From Mucilaginibacter endophyticus (GTDB lineage: Bacteria; Bacteroidota; Bacteroidia; Sphingobacteriales; Sphingobacteriaceae), in assembly GCF_003351025.1 (NCBI RefSeq), contig NZ_QPCG01000008.1, forward strand, positions 156,938 to 220,937: a stretch of DNA of 64,000 nt, given 5' to 3'. Positions 8,907 through 17,159 of this stretch are shown in pieces. The notes below the pieces were generated by a model. It did no database searches. It was not told the origin of the DNA and saw only the letters and a program-made list of their open reading frames with translations. Each line of letters opens with the position of its first letter. The first letter of the stretch is position 1. The position numbers were made by a program, and so were the translations under genes.

Positions 8907-10208
8907 TTATTTTAATCCGGCGACCTGAGATCTTATCTGGTAAAATAAAGGACGGTTCTCCATGTTCTCATTCATACATGCGTCCCTAAGCTCTTCAAGT
9001 TTTAATACTAACAGCGAATCTACTTCATTGCACAAACTTATAAGGTCATCAAGTAAACAGCCATATGCCCGTACTTCCAGCGATTCAAGCTTTTTTGCGG
9101 TTTCCGTATCCGAATGATCATAAAAGCAGGCCGCGCCAAAGTCGCTGAATAGGGTATTAGCATCATCATCAACCAAAATGTTATGGGCGTACAGGTCGCT
9201 GTGCATAATGCCTTTGCTGTGCAGGTGCTCCGCTACAGATGCAATGGTTCCTGCAATTTTTAAAATATGAACAGGTGAAAGGCCCATACCGGTTTTAAAA
9301 ACATCCCGCGTACAGCTTACCAGGCTGGGTGGCATGCCCAGGTTGTAAAAAGTTTGTGGTATGAGTTTCATCACCAACCCTTTTTTGCCTTCGGGGTGAT
9401 TGCTGATCTGACCAATCAGTTCTACCAGTCCTTCATGATTACCCGCGGTGATACAGGCGTTCATTTCGTCCTCTGGCAGGCCATCGCTGGTAACTGCTCC
9501 TTTAAATATTTTAACCGCAACCTCGCTAATTTCATGATTGTGGTTCCAGGTAGCTTTAGAGATAATTCCCGAAGCCCCTTCACCAAGCAACTGGTTAATT
9601 TCCAGTTCGTGGCTGTCAATCAACTCAAGCGGCTGAACTATTGGTTTGTAGCTAAACGGATTACCCGAAAAAGCCAGCCATGATAGTTTAGGCATAGACA
9701 AGAGCCACTCAGGAAACTCATTTAACTGATTAGCAGAGATCCGGAGCAATTCCAGGTTACGACAATTGGCAAGTGAAACTGGTAATTCGGTTAATTTGTT
9801 GCCTGCAAGCATTAGTTTCTGCATCCTGCTGCAATTGCCTATTTCGGCAGGTAATTCGGCAATGCTGTTGTTGGTAAGAATAAACCAGCGAAGATTTGGA
9901 TTAACCGAGGCCGGTGGTACAGTTTCTATCCGGTTTGATTTGAAGCCCACAATATCCAGCAAGGGGCAATCGGCCAGTACTTCGGGCAAAACCGTAAATT
10001 GGTTTTCTGAACAGAAAAAAATCTTCAGTTTTTTGAGCCTGCCAAAATCTGCAGGTAACGAGCTCAGGTTATTGAAGGAGAGATCAAGATACTCCAACGT
10101 ATCTGCCAATTCAAAAATCTCGACCGGAAAGCTTGAAAGTTGTTCAGATAGCTTAAGTGATACGGCTCCTTTTAGCTCTCCGTTTTGTAACTGCTTTAAT
10201 GTTTGCAT
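8907..10208 (-). CDS. Leucine-rich-repeat protein with a C-terminal protein kinase domain
   Basis: A 433-residue protein taken from the ATG at 10208 (a TTG four codons earlier is less likely). Residues about 25-195 are some seven leucine-rich repeats of the LxxLPxxLxxLxxLxxL type. Residues about 210-430 are a eukaryote-like kinase: glycine loop LLGEGASGIISKA, lysine in VAVKIF, catalytic loop HSDLYAHNIL (Asp and Asn present) and DFGAA. All key residues needed for phosphotransfer are there. No signal peptide or membrane segment is seen, so it should be cytosolic. The repeats probably bind a partner protein. The target and pathway are unknown, and no phosphatase lies nearby. Confidence 0.88.
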   Translation of the reverse strand: MQTLKQLQNGELKGAVSLKLSEQLSSFPVEIFELADTLEYLDLSFNNLSSLPADFGRLKKLKIFFCSENQFTVLPEVLADCPLLDIVGFKSNRIETVPPASVNPNLRWFILTNNSIAELPAEIGNCSRMQKLMLAGNKLTELPVSLANCRNLELLRISANQLNEFPEWLLSMPKLSWLAFSGNPFSYKPIVQPLELIDSHELEINQLLGEGASGIISKATWNHNHEISEVAVKIFKGAVTSDGLPEDEMNACITAGNHEGLVELIGQISNHPEGKKGLVMKLIPQTFYNLGMPPSLVSCTRDVFKTGMGLSPVHILKIAGTIASVAEHLHSKGIMHSDLYAHNILVDDDANTLFSDFGAACFYDHSDTETAKKLESLEVRAYGCLLDDLISLCNEVDSLLVLKLEELRDACMNENMENRPLFYQIRSQVAGLK

Positions 10209-10386
10209 AGACTGAGGCAAAAGAACAAAAAAAGCCTAATATTTAAGTTAGTTCCGATGGAAACTACAGCAACCTTAAGCCAAGTGCCCGGGTGTACGTA
10301 ACAAATAAGATGGATTTCCGAAGTACATCGATAGTAGATACTTTTCCTTTTAATCGGTCGTTTGTTGCGAAAACCCTAATACGTTT

Positions 10387-10635
10387 ATGCATAAGAAAGT
10401 GCAGCTGGCACATATCCGTTATAATACAAACAGCAACGGCCAAACCGAATGCTGGCGCCTTGTACTCGACGGCGAAGAGATCCTGGTAGAATCTGTTCAG
10501 ATACAGGCACCGGTTTTTACTTCAAGAGACTGGATTGAACCAATCGGTCAGTTTAAGCACCATATATCAGTAAAAGATTGTGACGTTGTCGTAAGTGATG
10601 ACGGTGATGCTGTCATTACAGAACATAAAGTTTGA
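10387..10635 (+). CDS. Small conserved-looking hypothetical protein
   Basis: An 82-residue soluble protein, MHKKVQLAHIRYNTNSNG at the start, with an acidic and beta-rich C-terminal half (KDCDVVVSDDGDAVITEHK). It has no signal peptide or membrane helix. The start is an ATG after an A/T-rich leader. I do not recognise a family. The codon pattern and the lack of a better frame support it as a real gene, but only moderately. Confidence 0.55.
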   Translation: MHKKVQLAHIRYNTNSNGQTECWRLVLDGEEILVESVQIQAPVFTSRDWIEPIGQFKHHISVKDCDVVVSDDGDAVITEHKV

Positions 10636-10698
10636 TTTGGATTTGATAGTCGATTCAGCTGTTTCTTAAGAAGCCATTTAAAATAAAAATTATTCATA

Positions 10699-10819
10699 GC
10701 CGTTGGTTTTAACCAACGGAAAAAAGCTAAAAGGTCTTGGCTTTAGCCTAATTTACAATCGGATTTAGGCTAAAGCCATCTTGCGGTTACTCATTATCCC
10801 GTTGGTTAAAACCAACGGC
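10699..10819. repeat. Nested palindromic intergenic element
   Basis: Two nearly identical 20-bp palindromes built on CCGTTGGTT/AACCAACGG (10700-10719 and 10799-10818) flank an inner 13-bp inverted repeat, GGCTTTAGCCTAA (10739-10751) with TTAGGCTAAAGCC (10765-10777). The whole can fold as a cruciform or a long RNA hairpin. It has no open frame. It probably belongs to a dispersed repeat family. The rest of 10636-10987 shows nothing else clear. Confidence 0.7.
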
Positions 10820-10987
10820 AATGAAGTTTTGCTTGCTTGTAATCTGCATTTATAGATTTTAAACAGCTCCTAAGAGATCTTGTATTTCTTAATCTACATC
10901 ATTTTATTGTTTTGTCGTTTTACCCAATTTTGATTTATCAGCAAAGGATCAAAATATAATACTTCAATCAATTTAAATATCTACTTT

Positions 10988-11764
10988 ATGAATTACGCTA
11001 CATCAACACCCCAACAATCAACCATAAATACATGTGTAGGTTTACGACAGTTGCTTCGGTATTTGGTTGCAGTGGCTGCTTTGGTTTTATCAGGTGCGGC
11101 TACAGGTTTTGCACAAACCCAGAAACTGGCTGCGCCGGGCACATCTGAAGTATTGGGACAAATAGATAGTATAACAATAGCTGTTGCTGTTCAGGCGCCA
11201 TCCAACCAGCAAACTCCGCTGCAGGTAATTTGTGTTTTTCAATATACCGAAGGGGACATTTTTAATTCGCCACCCGCCTTGCCCCGCAATCTGAATGGCC
11301 TGGTGCACGTGGATGATGCATTAAAAGGAATGCTTACCGAATTGAGAAAAAGCGGCAGGTTTGAAGGTCATGCATTGGAAACCATACTAATTACACCACC
11401 CGCAGGTAGTATGCCTGCCGAAAAATTGCTGATCATAGGCCTTGGAGACAGAAAAACCTTCAATCCGGAACTAATGACAAGCGTTGGCCGAGTAGAGATG
11501 CGTGAAGCTTTACGCTTAGGGGTAAGTAGCTACTCGCATGCCAGTGATTTAAAAGACGCAGGAATTGACTCACCTACAGGCGCGGTAGCAGTTAACGTAA
11601 TTAAAGGCGCTATAAACGCTTATGAAACCGAGCGTTTTTTAAAAGGGCACTCGCTTACGGCTTTTCAACCCATGGCTAAAATAACGCTGCTTGCAGGACC
11701 TGCTTTTTTTCAAATCACAGCCGATGCTGTTAAGGCCTTTCTTGCTACTTCAAAAGGTAATTAA
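10988..11764 (+). CDS. Secreted protein with only the M17 peptidase N-terminal domain
   Basis: A 258-residue protein. A signal peptide is visible (LRYLVAVAALVLSGAATGFAQ). The rest matches the macro-like N-terminal domain of leucyl aminopeptidases (AEKLLIIGLGDRKTFNPELMTSVGRV). The catalytic, metal-binding C-terminal half of M17 enzymes is absent, so it should not be a peptidase. It may bind a ligand or partner in the periplasm. A paralogue that looks about two-thirds identical by eye is encoded at 53214-53966, inside the sigma-54 operon; this copy stands alone and lacks the sigma-54 site. Function unknown. Confidence 0.75.
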   Translation: MNYATSTPQQSTINTCVGLRQLLRYLVAVAALVLSGAATGFAQTQKLAAPGTSEVLGQIDSITIAVAVQAPSNQQTPLQVICVFQYTEGDIFNSPPALPRNLNGLVHVDDALKGMLTELRKSGRFEGHALETILITPPAGSMPAEKLLIIGLGDRKTFNPELMTSVGRVEMREALRLGVSSYSHASDLKDAGIDSPTGAVAVNVIKGAINAYETERFLKGHSLTAFQPMAKITLLAGPAFFQITADAVKAFLATSKGN

Positions 11765-11815
11765 CCAATCTGAACGATCAGTGTGTTATTTAACTTTTAC
11801 TTTACGTAGGTTGTT

Positions 11816-11823
11816 TAATTTTG
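11816..11823 (+). promoter_or_regulatory. -7 box just before the ECF sigma gene
   Basis: TAATTTTG fits TAnnTTTG and ends four bases before the ATG at 11828. If used, transcription would start at or next to the start codon, giving a leaderless message, or translation would start further in. Confidence 0.35.
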
Positions 11824-11827
11824 GCGG

Positions 11828-12436
11828 ATGCAACAATTTGATACTCCTCCTGCTGATCATGAACTGTTGGAAATGCTTAGGGACGATAACATCACCGCTT
11901 TTGATGTATTGTTCAATCGCTATTGGAAATCACTTTTTATAGCTGCCCAGACAAGGTTAGGAGATGATGAGGCCGCGAAAGATATTGTGCAGAACCTGTT
12001 GATTGACGTTTGGCAAAAGCGGGGTGAGCTTCAGATTAACACGTCTCTTGAGCAGTTTTTATTTGGCGCGGTTAAACGTAAGGTATTAAATCATTTTCGC
12101 TCTGAAGCCATCAGGCAAAACGCCATGGAAAATGCTTTAAGCCGTATTAATGATATTATTTATAAAGAAGAAAACCTGGTATCCTACTTTAACCTGGAAA
12201 AAATTGTAAGTGAAGAGGTAGAAGATATGCCGGTTAATATGAAGCGCGCTTTCCTGTTACGTAGTGACAGTTATTCGGTAAAAGAAATCGCGGAGAACCT
12301 CAATCTCGCTGAGCAAACGGTATCAAACAATATTACCGAAGCCCTGAAACGTTTAAAACGCCGTCTTAAAGTTGAATACCCCGACCGGTATATTAACTGC
12401 TTTGTTTGTCTCGTCATCCTGTTTACACAAAGTTAA
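11828..12436 (+). CDS. RNA polymerase ECF sigma factor
   Basis: A 202-residue ECF sigma factor of the Bacteroidota FecI-like group. Region 2 is seen in DVLFNRYWKSLFIAAQTRLGDD followed by AAKDIVQNLLIDVWQ. Region 4, the -35-binding helix-turn-helix, is YSVKEIAENLNLAEQTVSNN. It should direct RNA polymerase to the SusC/SusD genes downstream when released by the FecR protein encoded next. The ATG is kept because it gives the usual DHELLxxL start. The gene is followed 74 bp later by the FecR gene. Confidence 0.93.
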   Translation: MQQFDTPPADHELLEMLRDDNITAFDVLFNRYWKSLFIAAQTRLGDDEAAKDIVQNLLIDVWQKRGELQINTSLEQFLFGAVKRKVLNHFRSEAIRQNAMENALSRINDIIYKEENLVSYFNLEKIVSEEVEDMPVNMKRAFLLRSDSYSVKEIAENLNLAEQTVSNNITEALKRLKRRLKVEYPDRYINCFVCLVILFTQS

Positions 12437-12510
12437 CAGAAAGTTGATGTAAAATAGAAGTAGTAAAAGCGGCTTTGTGCAACATGTCAGTAAAAAACGC
12501 ACAAAACTGA

Positions 12511-13473
12511 ATGGACTCGTCGGAGCTTAAAAAATTAATTGACCGCTACCTTAAAAATAAAGCTACCGAGCAGGAGCAAAAACTGGTTGATGAATGGTAT
12601 CAATCGTACGATGATATCAATGAATCATTACCTGCCGCTAAAGAACAGCAGTTTAAAAGCGAGATCTACAACTACACGAGAGCACGCGTAAACAGCAATC
12701 CTCCTCCCAAAATACGAAGACTAAATATTATCAGGTACGCGGCTGCCGCTGCAATCATTGTGCTGGCTACCGCAGGGTTGTTGGTGCGCCGGGAGATTGC
12801 GCAGCAACAGCAGGAACAGCAAAAGCCAAGCTATGCCATCTTTAAAACCGGTATTGGGCAGGTGAAAAAGCTGGAGCTACCTGATGGTTCAACCGTTTGG
12901 CTCAATGCCATGTCGAGCATCCGGATTATTGATGGTTTTGAGAAAAAGCCAACCCGCAATATCTACCTGGATGAGGGCGAAGCTTATTTTGAAGTAAAGC
13001 ACGATCCTGCACACCCCTTTCTTGTAGTCACCAACAGCATAACCACTAAGGTGCTGGGTACGTCATTTAATGTTAAAGCATACAAATTATTAGACTACGT
13101 AGCCGTAACCCTGCGTACCGGCCACGTGGAGGTGAGCGATAAGCAAGGCAAAATGGCTGTGCTGGGGCCTAACCAAAGGGCTACCTATTCACTACAAGAG
13201 CATAGTTACGATATGAGCGCCTATAACGGCGAAAAAAGCAGGCGTTGGGTGGAAGGTAAAAGCGCCCTCAGCAATGCTTCCTTCCGGGAACTGGCCTTAA
13301 CCGTCAACAACATCTACGGGGTAAAACTCACCAGTAAAAACAAGCTTACAGATACCTATAAATACAATATCATCATCAGCCATTCGCGCACGATTGATGA
13401 AACCATGAAGCTAATATGTTCCATCCACAAAAACAGCTGCAGGAGGAAAAACAATGATGTAACCATGTATTAA
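12511..13473 (+). CDS. FecR-family anti-sigma factor
   Basis: A 320-residue inner-membrane regulator. The cytosolic N-terminus (about 1-75) carries the small helical anti-sigma part, ELKKLIDRYLKNKATEQEQ. One membrane helix follows (IRYAAAAAIIVLATAGLLV), then the periplasmic FecR domain with its LPDGSTVWLNAMSSI signature and the C-terminal domain (FRELALTVNNIYGVKL). It relays occupancy of the SusC receptor through the STN domain to the ECF factor encoded just before it. The set sigma/FecR/SusC/SusD is the standard trans-envelope arrangement in this phylum. Confidence 0.93.
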   Translation: MDSSELKKLIDRYLKNKATEQEQKLVDEWYQSYDDINESLPAAKEQQFKSEIYNYTRARVNSNPPPKIRRLNIIRYAAAAAIIVLATAGLLVRREIAQQQQEQQKPSYAIFKTGIGQVKKLELPDGSTVWLNAMSSIRIIDGFEKKPTRNIYLDEGEAYFEVKHDPAHPFLVVTNSITTKVLGTSFNVKAYKLLDYVAVTLRTGHVEVSDKQGKMAVLGPNQRATYSLQEHSYDMSAYNGEKSRRWVEGKSALSNASFRELALTVNNIYGVKLTSKNKLTDTYKYNIIISHSRTIDETMKLICSIHKNSCRRKNNDVTMY

Positions 13474-13482
13474 AAAAAAGAA

Positions 13483-13504
13483 GCCGGTCTGTAGCAGAAC
13501 CGGC
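13483..13504 (+). promoter_or_regulatory. Leader hairpin between FecR and SusC genes
   Basis: GCCGGT pairs with ACCGGC, preceded by A-rich sequence and not followed by a T-run. A comparable hairpin, CCAGTT/AACTGG, sits at the same place in the second set (37223-37250). It may be a leader, a processing site or a partial attenuator of the SusC message. Confidence 0.4.
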
Positions 13505-13588
13505 CATTGATTGCAAAGCTAATAGATTGAGCCCTATTTGCTTATGCCCTTAGTTTCTCCGTTAAAAATCCACTAAGAACTCAAAAGT

Positions 13589-16500
13589 ATGAAAAAAAAC
13601 TTACGTTGCTTAACTAAAGCCATGCGTATCACTTTTCTGATTTACACCATTATTATCGCGGGCGCAGGTGTATTGATAGCCGCCCCAAGCACAGGACAGG
13701 TTTTTGAGAAACGCGTTAGCGTTTCCCTCTCAAAAGAAACCTTATTAAGTTCTGTTAAAAAAATTGAAATTGCCGGTAATGTTGAATTTGCCTACGACCC
13801 CAAATTACTTGGTTTGGCCGATGTGCAGGTTAAAAACCAGTCTTTTAATAACGAGCGTTTAGCTGATATATTAAAAAGCCTTTTTGAAAATACCGATATC
13901 GCTTTTAAAGAAGAAATATCAGGTACCGTTACCCTGTTTAAAAAAGAGCCGCCAAAGCCTGCCTTAGGTAAAATCACTGGAAAAATTGTTGATGAAAAAG
14001 GTGTGCCGTTAACAGGCGCTACCGTTATGCTGCAGGAAGCCAGCAAAGGGGTACAGGCCGACATTAACGGCGAATTTAGCATAAGTGCCGATGACGGAAA
14101 CTATACCCTGGTGGTAAGTTTCATCTCGTTCGAGACGAAAAGAATACCCGGGGTTAAAATAAAATCGGGCGAGGTCACGCAGCTTAAGCCTATAACATTG
14201 GTAGCACAATCAGGTACATTGAACGAGGTGTTGGTTGTTGGTTACGGCACACAGCGGAAGCAGAACCTTACCGGTGCTGTTGATCAGGTTACCTCAAAGG
14301 TGCTTGAAAACCGGTCGCTGCCTAATTTAACCCAGGGCTTGCAGGGCGTTATTCCCAACCTTAACCTGGTGCCGCTTGATGGTAAACCTATCCAATCGCC
14401 AACGTACAACGTAAGGGGTACTACCTCTATTGGTCAGGGTGGAAACGCGCTGGTTTTGGTTGACGGTGTTGAGGGCGATCCGAGCAGGATCAACCCTAAT
14501 GATGTGGCTTCAATTTCGGTATTGAAAGATGCGGCTTCGGCCTCTATATATGGTGCAAGGGCTGCTTTTGGTGTTATCCTCATCACTACCAAAAACCCTT
14601 CTACAGACAAAACATCTGTTTCTTATTCATTTAACCACTCCATTAAAAGCCCTACCACTGTGCCTAAGTTCGTTACAGATGGATACACCTTCGCTAAGAT
14701 GTTTAACGATGCCTGGAGTGCATGGAATGATTACTCGCAAACACCACAAAACATCAATAAAACAGTTAAGTTTTCCCCGGCTTACCTGGAAGAACTCAGA
14801 AAGCATTCCCTTGATCCATCATTGCCATCGACCATAGTTAATAGTGCCGGCGAATATGAATATTATGGTAACACCGATTGGTACAAGCTATTGTACAAGG
14901 ATCATAACGAAGCCCGTGAACATAACATCGCTATCTCGGGTAACAGTGACAAAGCCGACTTCCTGATCACCGGCCGTTACTATTCACAGGATGGTTTGTT
15001 CCGCTATAATTCTGATGATTACAGGATGTATAATTTAAGGGCTAAAGGATCATTACAGGTGTATCCATGGTTAACCCTTTATAACAATGCCGATTACTCC
15101 AATATGAAATACCATAACCCGTTAAACGTAGGTGAAGGTGGTAGTATCTGGAGAAATATTCAGGATGAAGGCCATACCATGGTGCCTTTATTTAATCCTG
15201 ATGGCACCCTTACTTATTCTGCCGCTTACTCGGTAGGTGATTATTTTTACGGCAAAAACGGTATCGACTTTGATAACAGGGTATTTAGGAATACTACAGG
15301 TTTCACGGCACGTTTCTTTGATAATACATTCCGGGTTAAAGGCGATTTCACGTTTCAGAATACTGACAACGGCCAAACCCGTAAACGCGTGCCTGTTGCT
15401 TATAGCCGCAAACCGGGCGTAATTGAATACGTAGGTACTGCCTATAATGACCTTGAAAATTATAGCCAAAGTACCCAATACATCGCCACCAACACTTATG
15501 GCGAGTTTGAGCCTAAATTGAAAGGCGGCCATTATTTCAAAGCATTGGCTGGTTTTAACTTCGAGCAATCAACCAAAAAATCGCTGGACGTTACACGGAA
15601 CGGTTTAATTTTTGACGATGCAACGGATATTAACCTGGCATTGGGCCAGTCAATAAGCACTGCAGGTGGCTGGGATCAGTGGGATATCGTAGGCGGTTTC
15701 TATCGTTTGAATTATTCGTTTAAAGACAGGTACCTGGTTGAGGTAGATGGCCGTTATGATGGCTCATCAAAATTCCCTGCCGATCAGCGTTATGCTTTCT
15801 TCCCTTCTGTTTCCGGAGGTTGGAAAATCTCCAATGAACCATTCTGGAAAGTATCGAAAGATTTGATCACCAATTTAAAAGTAAGGGCTTCTTACGGTTC
15901 GTTGGGTAATGGTAGCATTGGTTCATACGCGTTCCAGGAAAAATTCAGTATTTCTAAATCGGGCAGGATCCTGAATGGTGTATTACCTCAAAAAACCAAT
16001 CAGCCGGGTGTATTGCCCGATGGTTTAACATGGGAAACCTCAAACGTCCAAAACCTTGGTTTGGATCTGGGCATGCTGCAAAATCGTTTGAATATTTCTG
16101 CCGATGGCTATATCCGCAGAACAACCAACATGTTTACCGTAGGTATGACCTTACCTGCTGTTTTTGGTACCGATGTACCTAAAGGTAACTACGCCGACCT
16201 GAAAACAAAAGGCTGGGAAGTAACTGTAACCTGGCGCGACAAGTTTAATGCCGGAGCAAAGCCGTTTAACTATGGCCTGAGGTTAACCCTAGCCGACTAT
16301 ACAGCTAAAATCACCAAATACAATAACCCCGATAAGCGTTTGAATGATTACTACGCAGGTCAGACAGTAGGCGAGATATGGGGATTTGAAACAGCGGGCT
16401 ATTTCACATCTGCACAGGATATTGCCAACTCCCCAAAGCAAACCCTTATTAAAGCGTCAACTACCGGGCAGCTTTTACCGGGCGATATCAAGTTTAAAGA

Positions 16501-17125
16501 TTTGAACGGCGATGGCGTAATTGACTACGGCGATCAAACTGTAAATAAACCTGGTGATAAACGCATTATTGGTAATAGTACACCAAGGTATACTTACGGC
16601 ATTGGTGTTGATGCCGACTGGAATAACTTCTTCTTCTCGGCTTTTTTCCAGGGCGTTGCCAAACGCGATTGGTATCCGGGTTCCGAAGCAAGTGTTTTCT
16701 GGGGACAATACAACAGACCATATAATAAAGTGCCGCAATCGCAATTGGGTAAAATCTGGTCAGAAGATAACCCTAATGCATACTTCCCAAGGTACCGTGG
16801 CTATTCGGCACAAAATGGCTCGGGTGAGTTAACCCAGGCGCAAACCAAATACCTGCAAAACGCGGCTTACCTGCGCATGAAAAACGTACAGATAGGATAC
16901 AACCTGCCATTGCGTTTGATCCAGAAGATCAAGCTGAACAACTTCCGTGTATTCCTCTCGGGCGAGAACCTGTTAACCTGGTCGCCGCTTTATAAGATCA
17001 CCAAAGATATCGACCCTGAAAGCATCAACGGATCGGACAGGGTACTTACCGATGGTAATAGTGGTAACGGAAATAACTACCCGATACTTAAGAGCGTAAC
17101 CCTGGGTTTCACCGCAACATTTTAA
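13589..17125 (+). CDS. SusC/RagA TonB-linked outer-membrane transporter with STN signalling domain
   Basis: An 1178-residue outer-membrane protein. In order: a signal sequence (FLIYTIIIAGAGVLIAAPSTGQ), an STN domain (about 45-115) that talks to FecR, a CarboxypepD-regulatory-like domain (GKIVDEKGVPLTGATVML), a SusC plug with the TonB-box region (EVLVVGYGTQRKQNLTGAV), and a large beta-barrel ending in LGFTATF. It imports a ligand handed over by the SusD lipoprotein of the next gene, powered by TonB. The STN domain agrees with control by the ECF/FecR pair upstream. The substrate is not evident; the secreted EEP enzyme downstream suggests a phosphate- or nucleotide-bearing substrate. Confidence 0.95.
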   Translation: MKKNLRCLTKAMRITFLIYTIIIAGAGVLIAAPSTGQVFEKRVSVSLSKETLLSSVKKIEIAGNVEFAYDPKLLGLADVQVKNQSFNNERLADILKSLFENTDIAFKEEISGTVTLFKKEPPKPALGKITGKIVDEKGVPLTGATVMLQEASKGVQADINGEFSISADDGNYTLVVSFISFETKRIPGVKIKSGEVTQLKPITLVAQSGTLNEVLVVGYGTQRKQNLTGAVDQVTSKVLENRSLPNLTQGLQGVIPNLNLVPLDGKPIQSPTYNVRGTTSIGQGGNALVLVDGVEGDPSRINPNDVASISVLKDAASASIYGARAAFGVILITTKNPSTDKTSVSYSFNHSIKSPTTVPKFVTDGYTFAKMFNDAWSAWNDYSQTPQNINKTVKFSPAYLEELRKHSLDPSLPSTIVNSAGEYEYYGNTDWYKLLYKDHNEAREHNIAISGNSDKADFLITGRYYSQDGLFRYNSDDYRMYNLRAKGSLQVYPWLTLYNNADYSNMKYHNPLNVGEGGSIWRNIQDEGHTMVPLFNPDGTLTYSAAYSVGDYFYGKNGIDFDNRVFRNTTGFTARFFDNTFRVKGDFTFQNTDNGQTRKRVPVAYSRKPGVIEYVGTAYNDLENYSQSTQYIATNTYGEFEPKLKGGHYFKALAGFNFEQSTKKSLDVTRNGLIFDDATDINLALGQSISTAGGWDQWDIVGGFYRLNYSFKDRYLVEVDGRYDGSSKFPADQRYAFFPSVSGGWKISNEPFWKVSKDLITNLKVRASYGSLGNGSIGSYAFQEKFSISKSGRILNGVLPQKTNQPGVLPDGLTWETSNVQNLGLDLGMLQNRLNISADGYIRRTTNMFTVGMTLPAVFGTDVPKGNYADLKTKGWEVTVTWRDKFNAGAKPFNYGLRLTLADYTAKITKYNNPDKRLNDYYAGQTVGEIWGFETAGYFTSAQDIANSPKQTLIKASTTGQLLPGDIKFKDLNGDGVIDYGDQTVNKPGDKRIIGNSTPRYTYGIGVDADWNNFFFSAFFQGVAKRDWYPGSEASVFWGQYNRPYNKVPQSQLGKIWSEDNPNAYFPRYRGYSAQNGSGELTQAQTKYLQNAAYLRMKNVQIGYNLPLRLIQKIKLNNFRVFLSGENLLTWSPLYKITKDIDPESINGSDRVLTDGNSGNGNNYPILKSVTLGFTATF

Positions 17126-17159
17126 TCAATAGCAGACGACAATTTTAAAGACATTCCAT

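Noticed and set aside
13381..13473. Truncated C-terminus of the first FecR protein
   Set aside because: The ending is in frame and close to the usual FecR ending; no frameshift is needed.
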